Positions 22,452 to 34,574 of a DNA stretch of 64,000 nucleotides are shown one piece after another. The stretch spans positions 316,432-380,431 of the forward strand of contig NW_022985189.1 of the NCBI RefSeq assembly GCF_010093535.1, given 5' to 3'. This DNA is from Lindgomyces ingoldianus (lineage: Eukaryota > Ascomycota > Dothideomycetes > Pleosporales > Lindgomycetaceae). The notes under the pieces are model-generated. The model worked only from the letters and a program-made list of their open reading frames with translations. It ran no database searches and had not been told where the DNA came from. Position 1 is the first letter of the stretch, and the number at the start of each line of letters is the position of its first letter. Both the position numbers and the translations under genes were made by a program.

Positions 22452-23716
22452 TCATAGCTTTGGTGCCTGTCTCTCGTCAATGGGATCGGGATCTGTCGAG
22501 AAGTTCTCCTCGCCGTTGAATTTCCTGGCAACCCCCATAGTTAGCTTATGGAAAGACCCAAAACTATATAAATGAAACGAGAAAAGTGCCGTAGAAAGAA
22601 ATGTTACAGTTGATGCCCTGGCCCAAGAATCTTAAGCTCAGGTGTACTATCCTTGCCCCCGAAGTTAAGACCACAGATTCAGAAGTTCCTTTTGTGAATC
22701 TCAAGTGGCTTAAAGAGAGTCCTAAAGATAATATCTCGGCCAAGAAAGGGAAACATAGGAATTGATAAACTCACCAGCCTCTCTCCTCCCCCCCAGACAA
22801 ATACCCCGTCTCTGCATTACCGACACACTCCCAATTCCCCAGCACCCCTTCAGCGTCGCCTCTCCGCGCAAAAGTCGATAATGAAGCTGTGTAGCACTTG
22901 AAATCATCCTCATTGAAGTTGTCTGGGACATTTCCCGTCAATGCACGACCGATTGCTATCATAGTCGCAGCGTGTGTGCAAATTAGCATAGTTTTAGGGC
23001 CTGCGGGATCAGAGTCTAGGGATGCGATGACAAGGTTTAGGGCGTTGGCTACGCGCTCATGTAGGTCGCGAATCATTTCGCCGTTTGGAGGGGGGGTGAG
23101 CAGGGATTCATATTCTAGGTCGAGGTTAGGGAAGAATTTGGATAGCTTCAAGGTGTTTGCGGGCGAAGGATGGGCAAATGGTGCGCGACCGTAGAATTCC
23201 CTGCAGCACCAATAGGTCAGCAGTTTCATCTAACCCCATGAATCTTTGGTGTAGTAAATGCTGTCATACCCAAGCCCTCGCTCAACCCTAATCTTTCCTC
23301 CCGCCCTGCCTTCCTCAAATAGCTTCTCTATCGTCGGCTTCAACGTCTGTAGACATCGATAAAAAGGACTCGAATATATGACATCAATTGGTGGGTTGAT
23401 ATTACACAAATGTTCTGCGAGTTCCTCGGCCTGCCTGACTCCGTAGGAGGACAGAGGCGGGTCGGTGGGGATCTTGGTTTCGCTGAGGATGGTAGAATTG
23501 TATTCCCCGGTCGTGGGGTTCACGGTCCAGTTCGCGCGGTACTAGGGCAAGCATATTAGATGTATGATTATGGAGGGAGAACAAATTGAAGGGTTGAAGA
23601 TTGACAGGAAAGCCGAGATCGGAACCAGGTAATATGGCTTCGGAAAGAAAGCAGGAAACCGAAGAGTTTGTGCGACGACTTACACCATGCCTCACGATGT
23701 AAACAACTTCTATCAT
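22452..23716 (-). CDS. Histidine phosphatase superfamily protein (phosphoglycerate mutase-like)
   Basis: Four exons: 23716-23684, 23541-23270, 23200-22775 and 22524-22452, giving 267 residues. Exon 1 encodes just eleven residues and ends in the catalytic RHG motif (VVYIVRHG). Exon 2 continues with NWTVNPTTG, PLSSYGVRQAEELAEHL and the IYSSPFYRCLQT block. The exon 2/3 junction restores the acidic motif GLGEFYGRAPFAHPSP. Exon 3 contains LICTHAATMIAIGRALTG, with the second catalytic histidine. A 250-bp third intron, long for this window, joins SGGEERG to WKFNGEENFS. The order RHG...E...H defines the superfamily. Fungal members of this type resemble the phosphatase-like domain of TFIIIC subunit tau55, but no DNA-binding extension exists here. 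Substrate unknown. The last exon is the least certain part. Confidence 0.85.
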
Positions 23717-26700
23717 GGTGGTGACGACAAGAATCCTCGCAAGCGACCGTGCTAAAAGGCTTCGAAAACCGTCCTGGATTGAATCTTTGGGCGAGAGTCG
23801 TGAGAGTCAAACTACGAGAGGAGAAATCGTTGCCTCGGCATTTCGGGCCTTACCGATAAACAAGCAGGGTTCAACTGTGAAAAGACTTCGACTACAGAGC
23901 AGTAGTAATACTATGATTTTGGGAAATCGGCGTTGCAGTGATTCCTATTTGAGTAAAGAACTCTTGATATGCACTGAGAATGTGATGTTTTGTTGTTTGC
24001 TTGAACGAATAACATTCCATTAGTTTATGTTGAATCGCAATGACGCAAGATAACGGGGAATTTTCAAGGCAAGGCAGTTAAAAGGGCCACTTCTATTTGC
24101 AATCTTCCGGCTCCGGCCAACAATGTGCAGCTATGAATGTGTGAAGCTCTGTCGCCAGAAACGGGTTCATCCCATTTGGAATATTCAGGGTCCTAGTTGC
24201 ACAAACCCGGCTTCCAAGCCAGCCCGCACGAGACTATGAAGTAGCTTAGAGACATCTACGCAACCCACGGTTCGCTAGATCGCCTACTTTTGTTGGAAGA
24301 TCAGGGACCATGACACAGGAGGCTGAAGTGGTTCCCCACGGGATTGAAACAATGAGAACAAGCACCCTACCTGCGTGCATGTCTACCTGCCTATCTAATC
24401 AAGTCGGGAGCTCAGTGGCGGAGATATTTTAGCGGTGAAGGCATACCAGGACACTCAAATGGTGCTCGTTCTTTGTGGGACAGGCATCCGTAAGAGATCT
24501 TCGTGGGGTGTCGCTTGGGATAACTGGAGATGCGTCCCTCTGATTGCGAGCAGTTTCAAGTACATTAGCTCCTGCATCATTGGATAAGAGCCGGCGTTGC
24601 CACGATGTTGGCTGAATAGTAGGGGAGGGATTGGGGTTGACAGCTAGAAAACATACTGGAAACCTGGTAGTAGAATATTAGCAGAAGGTTGAGTAAATGT
24701 TTGGTAGGTGAACTGGCTTCTGTTCAGCTGTCCTTGGAACTCTAGGTAGGAGTTTTCAACGAAGAAATGAGTCTGAGAGAAGCCAAGGAATTGAATGCCT
24801 GTTCATGTGTTGCTGTCGGTCAGAATCAGAGTTTGAATAAAAGGCGCACTGCAAGAGCCTGACTCGTAACCTCTTCCCTCGGTCTTGGCTCGTAAAACGC
24901 CTTCTGATAAGGATTCGCCGTGGGATGCCACATGATGCTGTGCCCCGAGTGACAGGGAGAAGGGTAGCCGGGGATATTGATGCTGACGTAGGTTACCAGG
25001 ATATCACGACCTTGAGGCTCGGCCCCACCGGTGAAAATGGAGGAGCAGAGTAGGGCTGTGTCGGACACCATCGAACGGAGATAGTGTGGCTCAACTTAAC
25101 AGTTCGGGGAGTAGTGTTTCATCTAGGTGGACTGACTGTTCAACTTGCAAAGTTGCCACTCTGATAGAAAGCCGAGAGAAGTTTGGGAACTACGACCGAG
25201 AGGGTTCCTAGGACACGAATATCTGATGCACACTCTGCTGCTTGCTGTGACGACGAGAGATTCGAACGGCCACTGCGAATGCTCGCGGCGCAGCTCATGC
25301 ATGCGTGCGGCATTTTTTAGTCCTGGGGTCGAATCTCGTGTTCACTTCCCTGGCATGCACACTACGTATGAGAGCCACTTCGAATTTGATGAGCAGACAA
25401 CGGGCCTTGACAGATTCCGCGCTTGGTGTGCACACGCGAATACTTTGAGCCAAAGTCTCGGGTCGGTCTGGAGACTGCCGGAGGGCGTCATGCAAGCTCC
25501 TCCTAGCACCTCTCAATGACTGCTGATGGCTCAAGCAGTCGTTTTTTGGCGAGTTAGTTGAGTATTCAGTGAGAACGGGCGCTGCTCATGCGAAAGCACA
25601 GTGGCTGTAGACGAATGTTGCCAACAAGAGTATCCGAGTGGTGGATGGGTGGCCTCGGTGAGAAGCACAGATGCAGGGACAGTAACAAGGATAATGATCC
25701 ATTAGCAGATAAAGATACAGCAGTACCTGTGCGTCAGGTCACACTGCGAATCAGCGCATATATATGATGATTCGATGCTGGTTCTGCCTTGCAGGCGAGG
25801 GCCTTCATTTGGGATTGCTTTCAGTTGAGCTTGCTTCGATCGTTCGATTTGGTGACCATCATCTGCACGGAGCTGCACGTCGCTTCTATTCACCGGACTC
25901 GGGCACCCACAGGGCAGCACCTCCCGTTCTTAAGGCAGCATCGAAGACAATACCCTCGTCCAGGAACGGGGGTTTAACCAACCACAGATGAAAACCTCGT
26001 GTCGTGTGCTCTGCAGGGCCCTTGTGTTGCTTCGCCGAAGCCTGGCTCAAGCTTCTTCTAGAAGTTCCATCCTACATTCTATCACCCTTCTAGTCGCATC
26101 CCACCTCGTAATGTTGGTTTCGTCTACAGCGCCCTTTCCGTGATGCTTGGCATTTTGTGCAGTTCCACGTGCATCACTGATTGGCCGGCAGCACTTGTCA
26201 GCGGAAAATCACCCGTTTCTTCTGCAAAATCTCTGCAGTCGAACTACCACACCCCATCATGCGTGTGATCTCGAACTGGGAGACGACCCGCATCGGACAT
26301 TCTGAGGCTTCTGCGCTTTGCGGCTCCGAAGCTCGGCGGCAGCACGGATGTCAAGTTGTTGCTCCAGGACCCAATTGTTGCGCTTGAATCCAGCACGCAA
26401 TAAGGGTGTTCCATCACCGCACCCCAGGCTATTTCGTAAGAATATAGTAATTAAAACCGGCTTCTTTTCGGGCTCTGGATTGCGCGGGATCGGAGGCCAA
26501 AGCCAGATGGGTGCGAAATGATCGCCGACCTCACACAAGACAACAAAAGAGATGATTGACGTGCCGTGCGGCGTCAGGTCACTTGGCCTAGTTTAAAGCC
26601 AAATGTTTGCGTCAGTAGTACAGAGTATGTTGCAATAGGGCTTCAAAATGACAACGGGTAAAAATAAATAACTGAGCGGCGCTCGTCTGTACCCACAGAA

Positions 26701-26945
26701 TGCGATCTCGCCCTTTTGCTGTGGCTTGGTGAGGTGCGATCAAGACCCATGTTCAGTTTCAGTCGGGCAAGGTTCCTCGAAAAAGCAATCAATGCGGCAA
26801 AGATACGGTGGTTTCGAAGCGGCGAGATACAAGGATTAAGCGCAATTTGAACGCGATTATTAATGTAGTGTATTGTACGAAAGAAAACGGGACGACCGGG
26901 AAGGCGTTCAATAAAACAAGCACGTGGTTAGAACTGCTTCGGCCA
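23717..26945. other. 3.2-kb interval without a supported gene
   Basis: The most coding-like segment is a minus-strand frame at about 24826-25071 (ATG 25071), containing RDILVTYVSINIPGYPS and IMWHPTANPYQKAFYEPRP. I do not recognise it and could not attach exons. Other frames (25145-25534, 26257-26538) are opposed by similar frames on the other strand. No repeats, tRNA or transposon ends were found. Confidence 0.35.
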
Positions 26946-27825
26946 CTACTTGGCGCTGACGTCGTGCATGGTATTGCCCTTTTCCGCTTCCTCCTCCAAA
27001 CTGACCCCTCTATGGGTGGTGAATTCCCCAGTCCTTCCCGGTTTCTCTGTAAACCAGACCCGCAGCATGATCAAGTATCGGATGATGAGGAATATGATGA
27101 CAGCTGCAACCAATATCCCAATGATATATCCAGCCACTTTCTCCGGCGAATTCGTCGTGCTGTCGAGGAAGTCATAGACGAAGTAGTCGTCGGTCGCGTA
27201 CGTAAGGTAAGCTAGCCCGAGATAGAGAGCCAGTATAACGATTATAACTATGAGGTGGAGGAACGGCAGCGGTTTCGTTCTTGGGAACACAATCTCGAAG
27301 AGGGCGTAAACCGAATTGAGCGCGTGCTGGGAAGTGTTGCTCCATGTTGTGAACGCGTCAGTGAAATGCCCGGAATACAGTAGGGCCCAGTATACAACTT
27401 GGCATAGTCAGCGCCGTCCAAATAGACTTCCATTGAAGGTACTCACTGGTAACAATGAATGGGAATATAACAATGGTGCTATAAAACATTCCATGGGCAA
27501 GTTGCAAAGGGCGGGGCCAACTGCTCAGGAAAGGTTGCCCTTTCAACCAATAACTACCAGTATGCAGCGCGGCGAAAGCATAGTAGAAAGCAAGACCCCA
27601 ATAAGTTAAGTTGGTGAAGAACGAGAAGGAATGCCTTGAGTTTTCCGACTGCCCGTGGCTATTGTTGTACCCAAAAATTGTAAAAATGGTCGTGAAGGCG
27701 TAAAGAGAAAACAGCGCTCGAAGGATGAAGAGCACACTAGGGGAGAGGAGCCATGAAGTCTCATAGCGGAATGTTGGATCAATGCCAGCCTCGCTGGAGC
27801 TTCGAGACCTTTTCCAGATAGGCAT
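26946..27825 (-). CDS. FAR-17a/AIG1-like integral membrane protein
   Basis: Two exons, 27825-27447 and 27397-26946, give 276 residues. The acceptor CCAAG joins ..FPFIVT to IVYWALLYSGHFTDAF. Family features are the opening FRYETSWLLSPSVLFILRALFSLYAFTT, FFTNLTYWGLAFYYAFAALHT and NTSQHALNSVYALFEIVFPR. About six hydrophobic helices are visible, followed by a basic and acidic C-terminal tail. Human AIG1 and ADTRP of this family are membrane hydrolases of fatty-acid esters of hydroxy fatty acids that use Thr and His residues. Whether the fungal members share this is not known. It is divergent from the bZIP gene over 647 bp. Confidence 0.87.
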
Positions 27826-28472
27826 GCTGACGCGCTAATAGAGGTGGTGTTGGGGACTACTTGTCTATCGTATTCCCACTGTCCCTGGCTGGACGCTCGA
27901 AGTTCGGTTCCAACAGACTGCTCTTTGCAGCTAAAATCCTAAAAGAAATGAAGAGTAGACGTGAATGAAGGATAGAAGGCACTGCTGGTGACGTGTGGCA
28001 GTGGGATGATTCCCCACCCACGCTGAAGTCTGTAGGCGCCACAGGATCTCCCTTGGGGCTAAATCCTGGAACTGGGATGTGCTGGGTCACGTGAGGCGCC
28101 AAGCGAAGCTTATCTCGAAACCGTGTAACATTTCACCCGTCAGCAAACCTCCACGGAAATACATCGCATGCGGAAATGCATAACTAGCCCGCGCCTGCAG
28201 CGAGGTTGCCGAGCGCCTCGCCCATCTCCAGCCCGTTTTCAGCCCACCCCTCCATTCTCCCTCTGCACGAGCAGGCATACCACGATGCGACTGGAGCTGG
28301 ACACCTTATTGGTGGCGTTCTCCTGCTTTGCGTCCACTCCCCAAGTTGATTGAGAATGCGAACTACATATGCACTGGCATGACCTCAAAGCTGAGGCCGC
28401 GCCTATCAAGTCATCCTAGCATCCCTTATCTTCTACCTCTCAGCCTTATATCTATTTATTTCTGTCTTCACC
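27826..28472. promoter_or_regulatory. Divergent promoter interval (FAR-17a-like / bZIP)
   Basis: This 647-bp interval between two divergent start codons contains TCACGTGA at 28087-28094, a palindromic E-box-like site. Several upstream ATGs lie in the leader before the bZIP start, including one at about 28284, but none reads into the gene in frame without a stop. Confidence 0.45.
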
Positions 28473-29402
28473 ATGAATGACCACAGCACGGTATGGCGAT
28501 ATTTAAGCATTCTCCTCTTCTCTAGTGGAGGCTAACGCTCTTCACAGAAGGTTCAAAACCTTGCTCGCATTCGCGACAATCAGCGTATGGTCCATCAATC
28601 TACTTTGAAGCTCAAGTATTAAAGGAATTTAGGTCGTTCACGTGCTCGACGGAAAGAGTATCTTCAAGAACTTGAGGCCAAGCTTCGCAACTGCGAACAG
28701 ATGGGCGTCGAGGCTTCTGCAGAAATTCAAAGCGCTGCTAGAAAAGTGCTTGAAGAGAATCGAAAACTCCGCGCCCTTTTACTCGAAAGGGGTGTGCCCG
28801 AGGCAGATATTGCTGCAGTCATGGGCACCAACGACCGGTCTCTTGAGCAGGCTTCCGCAGCGTCGAATCTTGTAACGATGCTCAACCGTAAACGAACCTG
28901 TGGTCCCTCTTGCACCACTTCTTGTGGTGCGCAACCGAGTTCTACGACCTTAGCACCCCAGTCCCCGGCAGTAGCTCCAATCTCCATCCCTCAGCGGACA
29001 GCTGCTTTAAGCAGCAACGGAGGCCAGAGTCCGCTCTCAGTCACATCGAGTGCTGTCAGCACTCCCCCGGGATATAATAGCCTACCATTCTTCCCTCCGC
29101 CAATCACATCGGCTCCAGATCCCAAGGCAGATGCCATGTCGCATTTCAGTTACCAGTTCGACCAGCCCCTCCAAGGCTCATGGACCTTTCCAAATGAAGC
29201 AATCTATGTGGAGCCATTGCCATACGACAACACCTCTTCCTGTCTCTACGCTGCCAACATCATCCGCAGCATGCGGACTGACGTAGGCCCGGAACTCGAA
29301 GCTGATCTCGGCTGTCGAGTACTCGGCCAAGAATGTTACGTGGACAACCCAACTGTCTTTAGCGCTGTAGAGAAGTACTCGAATCCAGGTTGCGATATGT
29401 GA
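28473..29402 (+). CDS. bZIP transcription factor
   Basis: Three exons, 28473-28490, 28548-28584 and 28633-29402, give 274 residues. The first two exons encode only 18 residues, so the DNA-binding basic region is complete only after splicing: RIRDNQR, split by intron 2, then RSRARRKEYLQELEAKLR. This matches the bZIP signature N-x7-R, followed by a leucine-zipper-like heptad segment (roughly residues 32-78). The middle is Ser/Pro/Thr-rich. The C-terminus has a conserved-looking Cys block (SCLYAANIIRSM, LGCRVLGQECYVDN, VFSAVEKYSN) seen in a subgroup of fungal bZIPs. It also has a CxxxC pattern (TCGPSCTTSCGA, about residue 120). It should act as a nuclear dimer. The target pathway cannot be inferred. 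Confidence 0.88.
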
Positions 29403-32400
29403 GCGAAATTCGAAGCATGTTTGCGAGGAATGATGGAGATTCCAACATAGGAAGATTAAATGGAGGCAACTTTGGCTTCAATGCCAAGTCCTTCGAAGGG
29501 AACCGAATAACGCGGCTCTGGGTAGTCGCAAGGGACGCCAACGACACATCGGAGTGCTCAGCGTTGCTTTGAAAGCATAACCAAGAGCCATCGCGATGTC
29601 TCATAGCGGCTAAAGTCTAGTAGAAAGACGCGCGAGATGTGCCCTATGAAATACGACTCTTATCCTGAAAGAGGAGGAAACGTGCTTGGGACTTCATGAT
29701 TGCGGGAATGAGGTTCAGTCCGCGTTTTACATTTTGCTGTCCTCGGAGCTAATGTTTAAAGTTATGATGAAGAGGTTAAAGAATTTCTAGCGCTCAATGT
29801 CATCTTTTAGTCTTGCTCTATCCTCGCCCTCTCACGCCCACTTTAAGTGCTCGTTCTCTTTCTCGTCCTTCTGACGCGGTCTCCCGCCAAACCCTCCCGA
29901 CACTACTATTCAGTAATAGCTTTACACACCACAGAGTGACATCTTCAACATCCAGCCAATCACCCAATCCACCACTACAATAAACACCATCTCCACAGCA
30001 CAATATCTCCAGATACAGCGTCGATTCTTTATTCTGCATTCACAACATAAGGAGATCTTCTAGTCACATGCGTGGTTATCGCGTTTAAGCACCAGGGACG
30101 AAATGGCGCTCATTAATCCCCCCAAATAACATCAGGAAACATGCCTCTCCAACACTCTCCATTATGACCCTCAAGCTAAAACCTCAAGATGATATTCTCA
30201 AAAGCCGTAGAAGACTCTCAGTTTCGTCGGCACTTAACGTCCCTCGGCCATGCGTCCAAAGAAATGGGAAAAAGGGAAGCACCAGATGATGTTGATGAGC
30301 GTGCTCCTTCGAAGAGAGTAAGAACAAAAGATGTAGAAATTTAGGAGCTGCGAGTGCAGTGGGTACCTTCCCTCAATTATTCACTCGCAACTTTTAATAA
30401 GGGCTGGGATCAATTGAATAATACAGTGGATAATTGATTGCATCCTGCATCTATATGGTCACCATTGTTTGACCCAGGACGTCGCATCCAGGTTCATTTG
30501 GACGCGAGGCGGCGAAGGCGATGGGGAAAAATAGAGTAGCCCAAATTTAAGGCAGTTTTGGAATTTTGTCAGAAGGATATTATGAGCTCGCAATGGGCTC
30601 TCTCGAGCTAGAGAGAGATGTTGCAGTTGTGAAGTTTCGGTCTTTGGGAACTGGTGCGTTAGTATTGGAAGAGTTGACGAATCGTCATCCTATCACGGTG
30701 TAAGCGCCCTATTTATCGTCACCTATGAAACCATGCCCTGCTTGATGTCTTATATGCGACTGTCGATCTCCTGCCTACTCCATCCCGCCTCCTTCTAAAA
30801 GCTCTGCTGATACAATCTGCTCAATCTAGCGACCTCTGAGGTCACGACGAAGACAAAGACCTCACCCACCACATTGAAATTCATCGCACATGACCTAATG
30901 ATGGCGGTTGTCACGGCTATTTACTCGGCCTCCCTCACGGTGCCACGGCTACTGTCAATGAGTAGATGTTTACAAACAAAGGTATCGAGGGTACTGGCAG
31001 TAGCCACGCTGTTTCGCCGGCTGGGTTTTAAATTGGACCCATCCGCTCGTTCGCCGTCCTTGAGATCCTTAGCCAGCCTAAATTCTCTCGGAGACAGAAA
31101 CGTGGTGCGCAGTTCAGCTAGGTTTTAGGTTGGTCACTATCAGCCAGCTGATACCATCGAATATGTTGGGATCGAAGAAGTAAGTAATGATAGTAAAAAG
31201 GATTTGGAAGAAATTCCATTCCAAAGAAGGCCATCCTAAGAAATATAATGATGCGAAAGTGACCCTGATAAAAGTGATTCTTTAAAAGATGATCCCCAAA
31301 GGTGGACCTATTGAAGGCGATTTAGAGAAAGCTAGAGATGTGGAACTAGATTTTGGCCCTTGCCAATATATCTTCGAAACCGCCTAGGGCCGTTGCAACA
31401 GGGGGCTCAAAGTCCGAAAGAAGCAGGAGGTGAACTTGGTGAGACCAACAGTCGGTAATTGCGCTAGGTCTCTTTGCGATCAATACCCAGCATCCAGGAT
31501 ATCCCAGTTTCGCCATCAGTGACCAAAGGGTTCAACGCTAAAGACTGCTTCAGTTTTGAAAATTCTAAGTTCCCGTACTGCATCTTGTTCGACCTCTTCT
31601 CGTTACTAGAGTTTAACTCCACATTTATGCCTATATAGAGAGATGGAATTTTCCTGCCAAGTACAAAATTTTTGCTTCATTGCTTTTTGCGGGATAACAA
31701 TTAACTGAATGCTGTTGCTAGCTCTCCTAGGTTGCTCTAAATTCGTCACCGACAAGGTGCGGACACCCTTAAAGATCAACAATCCGGCCTCTATGCGAGA
31801 GCGCCATTTCATATTAGCATGCAGCTTTTTTGAGAAAACGTGTTCGAACCAAGCCATCTACACTTAGATGCCGTGACAATGGCGCAGAGGATAAATATTG
31901 AGTTTCTAGAAGGAACCCATCATGACCAAAATTCCAGTCCGATAATTGAACCCCGCATAAGGGATGGGCTGCTCTGCATGGCTTGATACTAATGTCGACG
32001 AGCTACAAGTGCAACATGATGCATTACCTGTTCCTCCACCAGAATATCCTTCTGCATCTTCAGCTGGCGGTTCGGCCTTGCTAGGGGGCTTCTAACTTCT
32101 CAGATATCTCCTCGAAACCTTCGGAAAGTTGCTGAAGAAAGATCCAAGATATGCATTCGACTTTCGCTGAGTGTAGAGTGATATTTCCAAATATTAAAGG
32201 AGCGTCGGCAGTCACGAAATATCAACTAGGTCAGAAAAGGTTTAATACCCTAGATATATATCGATACCCTCGATCTTGATACACGCTCTAGTAAGAGAGA
32301 CGACGTCGCGACTACAATGCGCTCTGGTCACCCCCTTCTTATTCCCTGGGTGGACCAGTATCATTCGAGACTATTTGTCATACAGTTACAACCAGAAAAT

Positions 32401-33543
32401 GCAACCGGGAGCGAAGAACAGGGCGTCAAAGTACATTTTGAGCTGGAGATGGTACCCAAGGTGAATTTCGAGACCCAGATGTCTTTTTCTACGGCTGAAT
32501 CCTGTTCACTAGATGCAGGCGATAGCAGAGCGCACCTAGTTCTTCAATAGTAACTATCTCTGAGGGCTACTAGCGTCCGAGGTAAATGAGTCCTAACGGC
32601 CTGGCCAAATCAACTGGGTAGCTTACGCGTGGCAGGCAGAATTTTGGGACAGCGGCTACTGCTATTGAATGCATGGACCATCCTTCTCAATCTTCAGATA
32701 AATCTTGCTTTTAACAGAGCAACGACTTCTACCGAGATGCAGTTATCCTGCAAGCGCTTTTACAAACAGGCGAGCTGGATTCGAAGTTGGCCTGGGCATT
32801 TTTACTGTGCTACGGGCTCTTTAGGGCTGTTGAGAAGCCTAGGCATGATCGCAGATTCTCGCCTCGCATCTCATTCTACGTCGGCAACTAGACTCAGTTC
32901 ATAGAAGGGCGTCGCAATGGAGTAGCTTTGCGTTTACACTAGGTCCGAAACACAGTGACAGATTACCTTCGGAGGATTGAAATGCAGGGGACCGGTCCCA
33001 TTGAGGCCCGTATTTGATGGCATATACATTCACTTAAAAATTAAAATTTTATAATCACTATCACACTGCAGCTGAGTAAGGTATGTAAAGCAGACTGACC
33101 CGGCTAGTGCTCTCGCCTCAAGATCTCACCCTTCCCCACTCCGTTAACAGGAAGCTTGTAAGTATTTACCGATCTGCCTAGGCGCGATCTGGCTGCGGAC
33201 TCCATGAACTTCTTTTGGACGTTCTGGCTTACTTACGGAGCGATAGCCACCCTCGAATACAAGATGTGGATGAATATGACCGCAGGGAAGTGTCCTAAAG
33301 TCTTAGGTACGATGTGAAATGGCCCTACGAAGGGATTAAATACGGTGCAAAAAATTGTACAAGTAAAAGAAGAATACGAATTAAAGAAATGCGTGGTAGA
33401 GAGTCGAAGAAAGGTGGCGATGACGAGCGGTTGGCTTAAAGTCAACATTAAGGCTAGATGATGTAATTTAGTTCCTTACTTTCACGAAATCACGGACAAA
33501 CTCATGCCACGATGCATATAATGATGGCATTAGCTTATCCAGA
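29403..33543. other. 4.1-kb gene-poor interval with decayed coding-like sequence
   Basis: No intact gene is supported. Between about 31140 and 32550 on the plus strand, pieces with protein-like texture are interrupted by stops and frame changes: IEEVSNDSKKDLEEIPFQRR (about 31170), EKARDVELDFGPCQYIFETA (about 31328) and VKVHFELEMVPKVNFETQM (about 32425). The remainder (29.4-31.1 and 32.6-33.5 kb) is AT-richer than the gene blocks and shows no repeat or transposon terminus that I could identify. Confidence 0.4.
31140..32550 (+). pseudogene. Possible decayed protein-coding gene(s), family unknown
   Basis: Several collinear plus-strand segments look like protein but are broken by in-frame stops and frame changes. 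One 77-codon open stretch (about 32317-32550) remains. The pieces do not resemble a transposase, reverse transcriptase or any family I know. The call rests on texture only, so it could also be chance. Confidence 0.25.
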
Positions 33544-34199
33544 TCATCTTCCACCAAACCAACTACCGAATAGGCTGCCTCCATATCCTCCCGCGCGCCC
33601 TCCTCTTAGAGCTTCTGATTCCAGCCATTGTCTCAAGAACTCTTTATTTCTCATCTGCTCGGGCCTTGTAATCTTCGTGTCAAGCTGTGCTTCTTGCCTG
33701 CTGAACGCAAGGAGTGTAGGTATTGAGGTGATCTTTCTCCTGGAATTAGTGACCTTGCCATTCTAGATTCCATACAGAAACTGTGATAAAAGCGGGGACG
33801 TACCAGGTACTTCACACCCAAATCCCCAATCAACGTTGAGTCTAACTCCACCTCCGCAAACCCCAAGCCTCCTTCCCTCTCTCCAACCTTCTCATCCTCA
33901 ATCATCCGTTTTATTATCGGCTTCACGATTTGGCATGTCGAGCACCATGAAGTAGTCCATAACGTAATCAACGATCTATTGTCGCTCGCATTGATAAGGG
34001 TCAGGGTATGGAGTTCATCCGGTGTCCGAATGTTGGCAAAGACTCGATTTTTATTCAATTGTTGCGACGATGTGCCGAAAAGGCTATGCTGGGCTCGTGG
34101 AATTCGTAGAGAGTGGGCGCGAGATAATATAGACGGTCGCAGAATCATCGTGAGGCTCGTGGTTGCAAACTTGAAGCAACGCAGAGGTGGCGACGTCAT
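33544..34199 (-). CDS. Thioredoxin-like protein, probably mitochondrial
   Basis: Two exons, 34199-33804 and 33732-33544, give 194 residues. The thioredoxin fold carries the redox motif in LWTTSWCSTCQIVKPII (WCSTC, a CxxC site). The exon junction joins DLGVKYL to ITSIPTLLAFSRQEAQ, supplying the cis-proline segment (SIPT) that every thioredoxin needs next to the active site. This fixes the acceptor at AAAG rather than at the nearby CCAG. The N-terminus is basic and hydroxylated with few acidic residues (RPSILSRAHSLRIPRAQHS), consistent with a mitochondrial presequence; a second in-frame ATG lies at 34148. The C-terminus is Gly-rich (GGRAGGYGGSLFGSWFGGR). It probably acts as a dithiol-disulfide oxidoreductase; partners unknown. 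It is divergent from the exopolygalacturonase gene. Confidence 0.83.
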
Positions 34200-34574
34200 A
34201 GCATTTCGTGTGCGCCAAGCCGCGAAAATTAACTGTACCTAGCGGTTCCCAGACCTATTCCCACGACATTTACCCCTCTCGGTCTCATTTCATCCGAACA
34301 AACTGAAGCTCCATCGAAGCTTCCTCGGTGGAGCCATGAGCCAGGATTGAAGTGTCCTTAGATCCGCGTTTCCCCACAGTTGAGAGTGTAGATCATTTCG
34401 AAATAGCCTTCGGAGGAAGTGAATCCAGCAATCAAATTTGAGGGAATGAGAACGCGAGGGTCATGTAGGCACTCGCAGGGGTAGGTATATTTCTGCTCGC
34501 ATTTCATATATCTTAGTAACACCTCACCATTCCTTGCGTGCCTGTTTTTTTCGACTTTTCATCGACTTTTCAAG
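34200..34574. promoter_or_regulatory. Divergent promoter interval (thioredoxin-like / exopolygalacturonase)
   Basis: A 375-bp interval between divergent start codons. A TATA-like ATTTCATATATCTT lies about 34500-34513, some 65 bp before the polygalacturonase ATG. No gene is present. Confidence 0.45.

Noticed and set aside
25240..25280. GTTCGAATC on the minus strand, resembling a tRNA T-loop
   Set aside because: Flanking bases do not pair as a T-stem and no cloverleaf can be drawn.
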